From Aldrovandia affinis (Eukaryota; Chordata; Actinopteri; Notacanthiformes; Halosauridae), in NCBI GenBank assembly GCA_029706075.1, contig JAINUG010000306.1:317501-381500 (forward strand): DNA of 64,000 nt. Reading direction: 5' to 3'. The notes below the pieces were generated by a model. That model saw only the letters and a list, made by a program, of their open reading frames with translations, had not been told where the DNA came from and made no database searches. Shown piece by piece: positions 1-10,971 of the stretch. Positions within the stretch are counted from its first letter, which is position 1; every line of letters starts with the position of its first letter. Made by a program: the position numbers and the translations under genes.

Positions 1-189
1 GGTCCTGTTTTTTTGTTACCAGACCAGCCCTATGTCACTTATTTGATGATTAAAAACAGAACGTGGGTGGGCAAATAGCGGAGTTGCTGCTCTCTGAGAT
101 ACTGGGGAGGGTAAATTGAAATAAATAGAGGGTGTGGTTACCAAATTGGGAGAAAAACTGGAAAAATCTGAAATACTTATTTTGGCAGG

Positions 190-515
190 ATTGTATCACT
201 GATGCTTTAAAAGATACATGCATTAAAATCACAGACGATTACGTAAAACAGTCAACTAGTGGCGTGTCATGACACCAGAAATGGATGGGACTGAAATTAG
301 CTGTAAATCACTAACTTGTTTCAACCAACCAAAGGTTTTTGCTCCTTACAACGAAGCACAACAATTGCTTCAAAAACAGTGAGTCACAGATAGTATATAG
401 TCCCTCCACCCATCTTTGGTGTCATGATACCTCACTCACCCATCACTAGTTGACTATCTTGTGTAATCCTCAGTGATTTTAATGCATGTATCTTTTTAAA
501 CATCAGTGCTATGGT
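190..515. repeat. Palindromic foldback MITE
   Basis: Two arms of roughly 90-100 bp (about 190-282 and 415-513) are inverted copies of each other. For example, a 20-bp block at 213-232 (GATACATGCATTAAAATCAC) reappears inverted and intact at 473-492. An inner motif, GTGATGGGTGAGTGAGGTATC in inverted form, resembles the ends of the element at 2266-2455, so this may be one palindrome inside another. There is no coding capacity. This is a non-autonomous DNA element, superfamily uncertain. Confidence 0.75.
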
Positions 516-628
516 CCTGATTGATGTGTAATTGTATTTGTGTTTTTAATCGTCATATAAGTCAAATAAACAAACAAAAAAGGAGTCAATGGCCTATTTC
601 CATTGTGGTCCTCCTCTCCCCGCCTCAC

Positions 629-823
629 CTTTCTTCTCGTCCCCAATCATGGAGTACCGGGGGAAGCCGGGCAGGCTGCGCTGGGGCCCCAGGAGGAGCC
701 CATCTTTCACCCATTGTACCACGCCCGTGGGGCGGAGCACCTCGCACCGCAGCACCGTCGCCCCGCCAGCCTTCACCGTAACGTTCCTCGGCTGGGTCCT
801 GAAGGCCTGCTGGCACTCCACAC
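629..823 (-). CDS. nphs1: Nephrin-like exon, first Ig domain (partial gene)
   Basis: This 195-bp exon (65 codons' worth) encodes most of the first immunoglobulin domain of a nephrin/Neph-family cell-adhesion protein. In vertebrates nephrin forms the podocyte slit diaphragm. The translation contains the B-strand cysteine (VLRC) and the C-strand tryptophan in VQWVKDGLLLGP, followed by LPGFPRYSMIGDEKKGE. The LLLGP...PGFPRY pattern fits nephrin better than Kirrel1-3, which typically read LALG. The second Ig cysteine must lie in the next exon, beyond the left edge. The acceptor is a C10 tract plus AG (intron side from 824) and the donor is AAAG|GTGAGG at 629/628. Both introns are phase 1, as is usual for Ig exons. 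No signal-peptide exon was found upstream. A paralogous Neph protein is the main alternative. Confidence 0.75.
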
Positions 824-853
824 CTGGGGGGGGGGTTGTACACAGTGATGGTA

Positions 854-1364
854 CAGGTAACTTCAAAAATGAAGGAAACACTTGAGTCACTGAAGGGTTC
901 TGCTGGCTCTGTTATGGTGTGAGATGCATTTTCCTGGCATAGTGTAAGTCCACTCAACCCCTTAGAGGGCAAGGTAAACACCGATAAATACAAAGCCATT
1001 CTGAGTGATCACCTTCATCCTATGGCGAAGCATTTCTATCCTGATGGGAGTGGTCTCTTCCAGAATGACAATGCCACATCCTCAGGGCATGAGTTGTCAC
1101 TGAATGGTTTGATGAGCATGAAAATGATATAAACCATATGTCATGGCTGTCTCAGTTATAAGATCTCCAGCCAATTGAACACTTATGGGAGATTCTGGAC
1201 CAGCGCCTGAGACAGCGTCTACAAGAGATTTTTACAAGAGTTCCAGACACTTTTAGAATATATGCCAAGGCACATTGAAGCTGTTCTGGCAGCTTGTGGT
1301 TGCCCAATGCCCTATTAACACACTTTATGTTGGTGTTTCCTTTATTTTGGTAGCCAGTTACCTA
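854..1364 (+). mobile_element. Tc1-type element copy A (non-autonomous)
   Basis: It is bounded by TA (852-853 and 1365-1366) and by ends resembling CAGGTAACTGCCAAAATAAA. The interior holds only the C-terminal part of a Tc1 DD34E transposase, badly decayed: the segments before and after the second catalytic Asp (YPDGSGLFQND) are readable, then it is broken. Its 5' half is missing, as in copies B, C and D. The left end lies 30 bp from the acceptor of the nephrin-like exon. Confidence 0.85.
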
Positions 1365-1380
1365 TAAAATGAGGTTTTAT

Positions 1381-1940
1381 GAACCCCATAACGGATGGGG
1401 TTACAATGAACTGTCAATCATGGACGCGTTTGATCCAAGGGAGTAACCATATATTAAATACTGGAGGGGACATAAAGAAAGGGAATGTTTTATATCTACA
1501 AATTATTGGGGGAGATATGACTGAACCCCCCCACTTGTTATGCCTATGATTTGATCCAATCAAAGGATTATGGTCTAAGCAGAAAAACACAATGATTGAG
1601 TCAAATCGGTGTGTCACTGATAGCTTATGGTAGCTCTGGAGGAGAGGGAGGAAGGGGGGGTTGGGGTGGTGCACACAGGCAGTGATGGTAGAATGAAGTT
1701 TCATGAACCCCATAACGAGGGGCTACAATGAGCTGTCAACTGAGCTGGTTGAACCAATCAAAGGATTGTGGACGCTTTGGATAAAAGCGTCTTCTAAATG
1801 ACATATATTATATTATATTCTTTATATTCTTTACAGAAAGTCACAAGTATTGGTTAAAATCAATGTGTCACTGATAGCTTCTGTAGCTAATTTTTGTTTC
1901 ATGACACCTCATTCTTATTCTTCCATCGCTGCACACAGGG
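1381..1940. repeat. Degenerate MITE copies
   Basis: A block beginning GAACCCCATAACG near 1381 is repeated near 1705 (offset about 325 bp). Between and after these are segments (about 1545-1650 and 1845-1935) resembling the interior of the MITE at 2266-2455: a 'gattggttcaa' motif, 'gtcactgatagctt..gtagct' and 'gtttcatgacacctcat'. I read this as two or more decayed copies of the same palindromic family. No gene is visible. Confidence 0.45.
1770..1807 (+). repeat. SINE 3' tail fragment
   Basis: The segment GACGCTTTGGATAAAAGCG followed by TCTTCTAAATGACATAT matches the 3' tail of the tRNA-SINEs at 17250, 22234 and 54591. The tRNA-like head is missing, so only the tail remains. Confidence 0.55.
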
Positions 1941-2265
1941 AAACACGGCGCCCCCACTCATCGTCCAGTTGAGATGCGCCGGGAGTCTTCCCCGCATCAT
2001 TAATCACAAGTGTTTTTTTACTAATGGGAAAGTGGACCAATGCAGCCCCGGCAAAATGAGTCAATAAGGTAATTACTATGAATGAAAACCCACCTCTGTA
2101 GAGGAAGTGAGAGGAACAGCTTCAAATATGAAACAAACAGAAAAAAACAACAACAACAACAAAAACAGGGGCATATAGAAATTGCCATCGACGTCTTTGA
2201 AATTACACTGCAGCACATAAACCCTAGTGATGGTCCTTTGAACTTGAACATTATGTGGTTTTCTA

Positions 2266-2455
2266 CAGTAGTGATGGGTTAATGAGGTATCATGGCACCA
2301 AGAATGGGTGGAGCCACCATATGCTACCAGTGACTCACTGATTTGAACCAATCATTATGTTTTGTTGTGAATAGAAAAACTTTTGATTGGTTCAAACAAG
2401 TGATTGACAGCTAACTGTAGCTCCACTTTTTTGTGTCATTCTCCCATCACTACTG
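2266..2455. repeat. hAT-like MITE with CAGTAGTGATGGG ends
   Basis: The terminal inverted repeats are CAGTAGTGATGGG at the left and CCCATCACTACTG at the right. Inner inverted segments are present too (GATTTGAACCAATCA against TGATTGGTTCAAACA). A clear 8-bp target duplication was not found. There is no coding capacity. Confidence 0.65.
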
Positions 2456-2559
2456 CACAGTAGATAATGCTGGTATTACATGCTGGTATCGATCGCTTGC
2501 ACACTATAATTGGGCCTATTAACTAAACATCCCAAACCATGACGCCATCTACCAAAAGA

Positions 2560-3660
2560 CAGACCCATTTCCCAAAACTATAAACACTATTTCCCTGTTT
2601 TCACACATGATTCAGATGTGTTTAACTTTTTGTGAAAAACTCTACACACAAATCCCTTCATATATCACTGGCTGCATCATGTGCTCATTTAGAAAGCACT
2701 GGCATTCAATATGATGAACTCAAGTGATCACAACTTGAACCCAATTAACACACAATTCTCCAGGAGGAAACACTAAGAGTCAAAATTGTTCACACACGAA
2801 TCAGAACCTCAGGATGGATAGATAGATAAAAGGGCCATGGGTCAGTTCACTTGTTTTGGAACAATGGATCTACAAAGACCTGAAGGTAGAGGAAGAGGAT
2901 GGTGCAAGTATGGTGTTTCATTTTAGTACAGTTATGTATTACAGCACTATATACTGTAGTACAGGCTATATGATGGCCTACTTTTGCAGGCTTGTTTAGA
3001 TATTACAGTTGAGGCTTGCCAGGGGTGGATAAGGCATGCAAGGGTTTTTCTCCCCCACTGCCTGGCTAGGGCTAATATTGCCTGTGATGTTGATGAGAAT
3101 ATCTGGCCTGACCCAGACCAGAGACGGGATGCTGAGGCAGAATAAATGTGATTTATTTATTTATGTACAAACTATTTTTTTTTTCATTGGTTTATATTGG
3201 TAAATACATGGAAATGATTTTACTGTATTCTACGTTCTTTATGTATCAGTTGCATATTTTTACAGTGCATTTACTTTTTCACTCAATTTCAGTTTATTTT
3301 ACTACAGTACATTGAGGAATTAAAAATGTAGCAAATGTATACATGTGTTGTGTCTTTATATTGTGTTCATCATGTAAAGAGGTTGTTCTGGGGAAAACCA
3401 TAAGCGCCATTATTCATTGCAGTAACAGGTTTTTACGGTAATGTTTTTACGGTAGTGTGCATTCTCACCAGTGTGTAATGGCTATTTTGTAGTGTATGTG
3501 TAATTGATGGCTTTTGTGCGATGTCTGAAGGAAAAGTTTGGTTTAGATGTAAGATTACATGGTTTTGAGTGGAGAGTTTGGTTTTGACATGGAAGTTTGA
3601 AGTTTGTGAAGATGAGTGTGCAGTTAGGCATCTGTGTTTAGAGTTTTGGGAAATGGAGCA
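2560..3660 (+). mobile_element. IS630/Tc1-type element, internally deleted
   Basis: Inner terminal repeats CCATTTCCCAAAACTATAAAC (near 2567) and the inverted GTTTAGAGTTTTGGGAAATGG (near 3636) differ at only one position. The exact outer ends are unclear. The interior keeps the first residues and the last ~50 codons of a transposase, with the catalytic middle lost. This is the same transposase family as the nested element at 13900-15232. Confidence 0.6.
2864..3145 (+). pseudogene. IS630-type transposase remnant (N- and C-terminus)
   Basis: It starts MDLQRPEGRGRGWCK at 2864, an Arg/Gly-rich start seen in this transposase family, and hits a stop after about 20 codons. From about 2991 an open stretch encodes the C-terminus, including CQGWIRHARVFLPHCLARA and CDVDENIWPDPDQRRD, ending at TAA 3143-3145. 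The segment between begins AAGTATGG and ends TTTTGCAG, so it could be a small intron or a deletion scar. The D,D,E catalytic region is absent, so no active enzyme can be made. Confidence 0.6.
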
Positions 3661-6600
3661 TCATTTCAAGAAATGTGTCTTGGCAATCAAATTTTGATTT
3701 GATCAAATGATCTTTAGCAAAGGCTTGACTGCCCCCTATGTTTAAGGCGAGGTATTGCGGCATCAACTCCAGACTGGTGTGGAATGCAGTGGAGGAACCA
3801 AGTGACCTTCAGAAAATACCATTGGATTGTACGGTATGCACAATCGCATGCCAACAGCCTCAAGGTTAAATAAAACAATGTTCTAACTGCAGGATGAGAA
3901 ACATAATGCTTTCTACAAAAGCTTTAGGGAACATACAAGGCTGAATCACTTCATTATGGTTTCCCCCCTCCTTACCTTGGGCGAAATTTAAAATGGGCTT
4001 ATGTTCTTTGTCACCCAGAAGCTCTTTATCCCCAGGCAACTGGGATAATACTGGCCTAAGCAACCTTGATTCCTCCGCTCTGTCCCATCTCAATAGCCCA
4101 TTGACGACTCTCTGGAATGAGCCATGGGAAATCGGTTGAGCCGATACAACGGAATGCAGCAGTGGAACCAAAGTCAGCTGAAACAGAATACTGTATTGTG
4201 GCTCACGACGCATTGTGTGAATAATAGCATCATTATGTGGAATATTACCCAAAAGAAGAGGGACGAATAGAAACCAACGGCAAGAAGTATGCTGCGCAGA
4301 CAACAGGACCATCTCGCCGACTACCTCCAATGGGAAAGATCAACCAATCGCACGCCCAGGCACTGCTGAAACAACCAATAACAAAGCAGATGGACAAGGA
4401 AGAGTTCAGAGACAGGTGACATTGTTGGGCGCATAAACAGAAATTGACAAGTGGCAATCTGGGATGTTTCCAAGTCAATTACTGCAGTGGAACCAATAAT
4501 AGTAATTCACTTAATTGAAAACCAAACAGTTTCTCTGCTAAATAAATAAAATAAATTAAATGCAACAACTCTCTCAAGCGTCTTTCCTCAGTTGATTAGT
4601 TTCATTTCAACGGTCTTTGATAAGAAATTAACTCTCCTAGTCATTCCCTATACTCATTTGTTTTGTTTGTTTTCTAGGTTTTTTTTTCCAGGGCAAAGCA
4701 TACCCATTGCACAACCCAATAGCAATTTTTCTTATCCTCTCCGCTGAATTATAAACCTTGTCAGAAGATCAACCCATCATCCTTGCTCCCTCAGTTCTTT
4801 TTTTCTTTCTTTTTTTGCCAGCACCGCGAGAGTCTCACCCCCTCCCGTGTTCAACAATTCGTTTTCCACATATTTTTCCATGCATTACTTCCCGTCTCAG
4901 ATCCAGGGAGAGTGTGCATGTTTTTGCATAAAGCCCAGGCTTCGGTCCCCCTGAACTGTAGGGGATTGGCACGATATCTGCGAGAGATAGGTGAAAAATG
5001 GTGTAGAGAAGAGGCCTACCAGTGGGATGACTCAGCGATTATCCTCTCCTCTTAATGAGAGAAAGCGGCGTCCTTTTGCGGACCTCCTCCGCCTGTAGAG
5101 CGAAAGGCAAACACACTCCCTAATTGCGGGAAGAATATCGCGGCCTCGGAGTGGAACGTTAATTAGGGTTTTTTCTTTTTTACGTTTCATTCCTTTTTTT
5201 TTTTTTTTGCTGTTGGGCACTGGAGCTGTAACCTCTCACCATTAGATATGAACATACTGTACACACAATGGACAGATTGTTTACACAACAACAATACACA
5301 CAGATGGACCCAAATAAATAATAATAATAATAATAATCAATAAAACATTGAAATACATATCCACGTTTGCAGAAATAGTACAGTAAAGGAAAAAAATAGC
5401 ACCACTATTTTACCCACATATTTTCCCCTGTACCTGTAATGTGAGTTTAAACATTGTTTACTCTACTGAGCCTAAAATAAATCAATGAAGTCAGGAAAAA
5501 AATATTTATATAAAAATCCATGTTCTGGATTCTGCTTTTCCTCAGTAAAAAACCTTTGGAGAATGCATTTCACAGCATTTTACAACATTTTACAGCATTT
5601 GATTTCTTATTTGATTATCTCTCAGTGATCCCTAGCCCCTCCCCGCCCCCCCAAAAAAGAACATTAAAGCGGAAAAATCATTCAGTATTACCATGTTGGG
5701 TGAATTTTAATAGATTCTCTTGACATCGTCAGATAGGCTCCATGGACTCGACCTTCGCCTTGCTTTGCAATCAGTTAACTCATTTGGACTGGGATACTAC
5801 TGGACATGATTCTTTAAGTTCATGCAGAGCAGACGTGATCCTACATCTTAATATTTTTCACAGTCTTGGTAAATCTCTCTGATGGCCTATGGGCCCAAAG
5901 AGATTTTTTTTTCCCGCTAAGCACTCCAGAGATAAAGATCTGAAGTTTATATTCAGCTTCGGTCTAAAGTTGCAGATCAGGAGTCATCCTCAGAGTGTAA
6001 ATGAATCTAAATCCTCAGTCATGCAAGGCGGCGAGTTCCTCTTTGAACATCGTTGGCTGGGCATGGAAGAATCTGGGCATCTTAGTCCAGATATTTGAAC
6101 CCCCCCACCACAGGGAAGACCACACTAATTCAGGACGCTACCTGGTCAGTCTGTAAACCCGGCTGAACAAGAGTTCTCCCAACCCAATGTTTGACTGCAG
6201 AATTTCATTTATGACGACCACGCCATGCTTCCATATTAATAATGCAGTTCCAACAATTTGGGTCCATTCACTGGTGTGCAAAGCCTCCCTGAACAGATTC
6301 CTATCCTGGTAAGGTAGACATCGGCATATAGCAGAAAACAGAAATCACACCAAAGCAGGAAAGCTCTCACAGAGAAAGGCAAAAGTGACATGGTGACAAG
6401 TTTGGCAATTCAGAAGATGCCACTGACTACAATTCTGTGTGATTTATTATTTGATGTAAAGCCTTGCATAAATCGTCCAGTTTGTGTGGAGGGAATGTAA
6501 GAAAAAGTCTTTAGCACAATGAGCCAACCGTTCTCCTTGGCTCCAGGGCAGGCTCAGGCATTCTCATTCTCAATGGCATATCTCTCTATCTCGCGCCCAG

Positions 6601-6819
6601 GCCCGCGCCTGCACCCTCACACTCATACACTCGCTGTTCACTTTGCTGAGGTTAGTGCCGGCTCTCCGTTTCGAGTTAAATGTAACAGAGAGTGCTCTCC
6701 TTTCAAAATCCCTTTAAGTGCAGCGTCTCATCCTCGAACCGTGCGAAGGAATGTCTGGGATGCGAGTGTGTGTCTCCCAAAGAACACTTTGAATAGGTTG
6801 GAGGATTTGCATGAGAGAG

Positions 6820-6825
<6 letters not shown>
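3661..6825. other. Non-coding stretch, no gene recognised
   Basis: I find no recognisable exon here. A 154-codon open frame on the minus strand (3866-4330) has no domain or motif I know and no supporting splice signals. Short simple repeats occur: (AAT)n near 5318-5337 and T-runs near 5198-5209. Confidence 0.5.

Positions 6826-6860
<35 letters not shown>
6826..6860 (+). repeat. (GA)n microsatellite
   Basis: About 35 bp of near-pure AG dinucleotides. Confidence 0.95.
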
Positions 6861-6863
<3 letters not shown>

Positions 6864-7839
6864 CGTTGGGCTTACCTGTTGAGCAGCCAGAGTATTTCAG
6901 AGACAAGTTTTTTTTTTCCTCTGTTCTTCAGAAGCGGCTCAGAAGAGACCGTGGCGTGTGGATGTAGGAAAGCCAGTGAGACTACCTCTCACTCACTCCC
7001 TTTTTAGATGGCAAAAGATGCAAAAGAGAAAGGAGGGACTCATTTTTAGAAAGACAGATGACAGAAAACAGCTGACAATAAAAAAATGACACCCCCCACA
7101 TAAAAATATGCTGCTCAGAAGAAGTGCACTGGGAGAGGAATAGGATCACGTCTAAGCTTCAGTGTTCTTACATCTCACTTCCTTCTCTATTAGGTTATCC
7201 AAATGGAAAATAAAAGAATTGTGCCTTATTTTGACAGTTCTGTCCAATGCTATCGCTTGACAGAAGCTTGTGGTTTCCCATTGGTAAATCTCTTTGAAGG
7301 GGGGGGTAACATTTTTGGGGGATTGTCAAAGGTTGAAGTTCATTGACCTCAAAATATTGGAGCCACTTAGATGGTACCTCAGCTCGCAGTTTGTAATATT
7401 TATGTTCATGCATTATGAATTGGGCCAAGAGTATCCTCTGCTTTAATTTATATAGTGAATACTCCGGGGGGGGTTGTACTCCTGAGCAGTGCAGACTTTA
7501 TACAGAATTCATTTTCCCTGCAGAATGTTTGATTTTCACAGAATATCCGACATATTTCCAATTATACGTCTATAAGTGGATGGCGGGCTCAGGTGTTTGC
7601 ATGTGGGATGGGTGCTGCTTCCGCCTCCTGCCATAGTGGTGACGGGAGCGGGAGGCACGTTGATGGGGGCCTTTCGTTTTAAGCCCCATTACTCACTTCC
7701 ATATGATCACTCACCCTTCTAGTCCAACTGCGTATAATGTCCCCCGGTCCCACACATACAGTATACAGTACAAACTGACACGATATGCATCGACACACTA
7801 TGCTCAATCTAGCACACGTACCCCCACATGCGCGCACAC
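6861..7839. other. Non-coding, nothing recognised
   Basis: No gene, RNA or named repeat is visible. Short frames (for example 7195-7428 minus and 7415-7636 plus) carry no known motif. Confidence 0.5.
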
Positions 7840-7864
7840 GTGTGTGTGTGTGTGTGTGTGTGTG
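7840..7864 (+). repeat. (GT)n microsatellite
   Basis: About 12 perfect GT units. Confidence 0.95.
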
Positions 7865-8159
7865 GAGATGGCAGACACGTAAAGGATATCCCCTCTCTCC
7901 AGAGATTCTCGATTGTCAGGGCAGATGTAGTCTGTAATCGAGGCTGTTGTCGCGTGAGCGCTTTGAGAGAATAGTAAATGCGGAGGAGACAGATGCTAAC
8001 AGCTGGGTGGTGTTGTTCTAGCTGGACCCACAGACAGTCATTAAAGTACAGCAGCCCAAGGCTAAAAGGTTAATTCTCCTTGAACATGAGGGAGTGAATG
8101 CTGGGTCGTAGTAAGGCGGGGTGCGGGGGGGCTCACTCCACAAACATCAACGTCAGCAG

Positions 8160-8595
8160 ATTGAGCAGAAGAGATGGAGAATATGCGCATAAAGAAGAAG
8201 GGAGGGGTGGAAGGAGAAATAAAGAAATAGAGGGGATAGGGATGGATGGATGGACAGAGCAATAAAAATAGGGGGGAAACAGGAAGTTGGGGAGAGAATG
8301 GGGATGGATAGAGAAGGAGAGGCAGAAAGGCAGTGGACACGAAGGAAACAGGAAGGAGAGATAGAGGGGTAAGAAGGAGGGATAGGGCAGAATGGAGGAA
8401 AAGGGAAGGAAAGGGAAAGTTAAAATGGGAAAAAAGGAAAATATGAAAGGGGAAAAGGGAAAATGAAAAAGAGGACATGACCTGAAAAAAGGATCACAGT
8501 AGGAAGAAAGGATGGAAACAAACGAAAAAGGGAGGAGAATTGGCAGAAAAATGCAGTAAGGGATGCAATAAAATGGGGGGGCAGTGAACAGAGAG
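8160..8595 (+). repeat. Purine-rich (G+A) tract
   Basis: About 430 bp in which the plus strand is overwhelmingly A and G, with GGGA, GGAA and GAGA motifs. It leads directly into the 36-bp minisatellite. Long open frames on the opposite strand (Ser/Pro/Leu/Phe-rich) are a by-product of the composition. Confidence 0.8.
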
Positions 8596-9118
8596 GGTCA
8601 GAGAGAGAGGGAGCTGGCATGTGTCTGGCAGAGAGGGAGAGAAATTGAACTGGCATGTGTGTGGAAGAGAGGGAGAGAAGGAACTGGCATGTCTGTGAAA
8701 GAAAGGGAGAGAGAGGAAGCTGGCATATGTGTGGCAGAGAAGGAGAGAACGGGAACTGGCATGTGTGTGGAAAAGAGGGAGAGAGAGGGAGTTGGCATGT
8801 GTGTGGAAGAGAGGAAGAGAGAGGGAGCTGGTGTGTGTGTGGGAGAGAGGGAGAGAGAGGGAGCTGGTGTGTGTGTGGAAGAGAGGAAGAGAGAGGGAGC
8901 TGGCATGTGTGTGGAAGAGAGGAAGAGAGAGGGGGCTGGCATGTGTGTGTGGAAGAGAGGAAGAGAGAGGGAGCTGGTGTGTGTGTGGAAGAGGGGGAGA
9001 GAGAGGGAGCTGGTGTGTGTGTGGGAGAGAGGGAGAGAGAGGGAGCTGGCATGTGTGTGGAAGAGAAGGAAAGAGAGGGAGCTGGTGTGTGTGTGGAAGA
9101 GAGGGAGAGAGAGGTCTG
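8596..9118 (+). repeat. 36-bp minisatellite
   Basis: About 14 tandem copies of a unit containing GGGAGCTGGCATGTGTGTGG followed by AAGAGAGG and GA repeats. The spacing between successive GAGCTG words is 36 bp (8825, 8861, 8897), with a few shorter or longer units. As 36 is divisible by 3, several frames stay open on both strands and yield 12-residue repeats such as ELVCVWKRGRER. I see no start context, splice site or homology that would make it a gene. Confidence 0.9.
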
Positions 9119-9368
9119 GATCACTGTCTGAAACGTGACAACTCTGACTGCGCTAAAAAAGGGAGAGAGAAAAAAAAAAAGAGTTTAATTATGAAATGCA
9201 AACGGCAGCTTGGGGTTAGCGGCTTAAAAGAGTGCCGGCGCCACTGCAGAGAGAGATGTGTTCTCATCCCTCCATCCGATATGTGATCTACGCCAATAGA
9301 GGATTTAACTCTTTCACAACCGGGTCTTAGGGGACTGGGGTTTAATTAAAGAGGAACACCCTCTGACC

Positions 9369-10963
9369 CAGTGACGTGCCGTGAGGTTCATGGCTGGTGA
9401 GGCACTGACTTCATCACAATCAGATTTACAAACATATGAACCCTACAGAGTAGCTTATTCACCATTTGATTGGCGGCAGTTAACGGGTTATGTTTAAAAT
9501 TTCATATCAGCTTTCTTTACACTTACAAACTGTAGCACACAAAAAAGCACATTTAATTAAAAAAACGTTATTATGGTCTTACCGTTACTTATAAATGAAG
9601 TCCATGCGCCGCTCCTTCAAAACAAAAGCATCGATAACTTGTTTGTAGAAGTTTTCCTTGTCTTCCTTCAGTTTTAAAATTCTCTCTGTCTCAATGGAGA
9701 TCACTGCCAGGAAGAAAGTCGTCCCTTGATCAGTCCTGTTCCGACTGTATGTTTTTAGTCTTTTCAGTGCTGAGAATGACCGCTCCACCGATGCTGTAGT
9801 AGCTGGAATAGTGAGCACTAGCTGGAGCAACTTTGTCGCCTCAGGAACAATTTGAATGAGATCCTTCTGGGCCAAAAAGCTAAGAAGCTGTCCAGGAGAC
9901 TTACATTCATCCCTCACCGTTTGTGAGCTATACAGTCCAACGAGATTCGCCTTTAGTTCCACAAAGTCAAAGAATTTGGCATACTTTGACAGGCTCTGCA
10001 GTTTCGTGTCATCAAAATGTTGTGACATTTCACGGAATTTTGCGCAATCCACCAAACCAAGGAAAGCCAGCTCACCAAAATGATCAAACCTAGCCTTCAT
10101 TTGATGGCTTATGTTATCCAGAATGTTACAGAACAGTCGTTTTCGTTCATATCTAATCGACTGTCTGCCTCCACTCTCTGTCAGGCCAAGTGCGCTGCAT
10201 TTCTTCTCAAATCGGTCATAGAAACTGTAGTCTGAAGCAAATCCTTCCGTTAGTTATTTACCTCCTGCTTCGATTGAAAGTCCATTTTAGAAAATTGTTT
10301 GAGTTTATATATGTAATCCTCCATTGTGAAAGTAAGGCCAGACACGACGAAAAAATAAACTGATGGCGGCACTTTACTTGCTAACTGAAGATCGTAGCTT
10401 GCTGTCTTATTCTGCAGCCGAGGAGTCGCAAGAAGAATCACTGGGATCACGACGAGTCCCCCCTACCGTGAGGCAGGAGAACTGCGTGCCTCACTTAGTG
10501 CCTCTTCGCAGCCGTTTTATGATTGCTCAGCACAAGAAACACGTTACACACATACAGTTGTTGACAAAAAAAAAACACTGTACTTTATATACATCAGCTA
10601 AACTATGGAAATTTAATTCATATAGCAAAAGTGTTTGAACATTTTAATAGCGACATACAGAGAGACAGCAATACGGTCTCACTGCATAGTCATTGCGCAA
10701 TCCATGGTGAGGCTCATCTAGCGGCTGCCTCACAGCACGTCTCTTCTCAGTATTTGAACAGTAAATGTGAAAATTCGGCGATTTTGAATAAAATTTTTTT
10801 TTAAAAAATCTAAAACTGGTGACGTTAGATAAAAAATAACTTTATAGTGCAAATCACTGGATAAATATAGCCATTTAATTAATTTTTTCATTTTACATTT
10901 TTTTCTTTCCATGATGACAGGTGAGGCACGGCCTCCCCTGCCTCCCCTGACGGCACGTCACTG
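9369..10963 (-). mobile_element. hAT transposon with perfect 8-bp TSD
   Basis: The ends are CAGTGACGTGCCGTGAGG and, inverted, CAGTGACGTGCCGTCAGG (17 of 18 match). The flanking duplication CTCTGACC is perfect (9361-9368 and 10964-10971), the 8-bp size expected of hAT elements. At 1595 bp it is short for an autonomous element. The transposase keeps only its C-terminal part, so this is a deletion derivative or a decayed copy. Confidence 0.93.
9585..10242 (-). pseudogene. hAT transposase C-terminal fragment (ZMYM1-like)
   Basis: The frame is open from about 10242 down to the stop at 9585, about 218 codons. The first methionine (10100) is internal, because homologous-looking sequence continues upstream of it without a stop until about 10243. 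The C-terminal block contains LTIPATTASVERSFSALKRL, the signature of the hAT dimerisation region, followed by KTYSRNRTDQ and LAVISIE. This resembles the transposase-derived ZMYM1-like proteins of fish. The N-terminal BED/zinc-finger and the catalytic core are missing within the TSD-bounded element. I infer an inactive fragment that could at most encode a dimerisation domain. Confidence 0.85.
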
Positions 10964-10971
10964 CTCTGACC

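Noticed and set aside
594-628. Extension of the nephrin-like frame past 629
   Set aside because: A strong donor (AAAG|GTGAGG) precedes it and the following residues lose all similarity, so it is intron.
3866-4330. 154-codon minus-strand frame as a possible exon
   Set aside because: It has no recognised motif, no homology I can name and no consistent splice sites. A frame of this length is plausible by chance in 64 kb.
8596-9118. CRISPR-like array
   Set aside because: The units are directly adjacent, with no unique spacers, and the DNA is vertebrate. It is a minisatellite.
8420-9286. Open frames of 114-234 codons on both strands
   Set aside because: They are produced by the 36-bp minisatellite and the purine tract.
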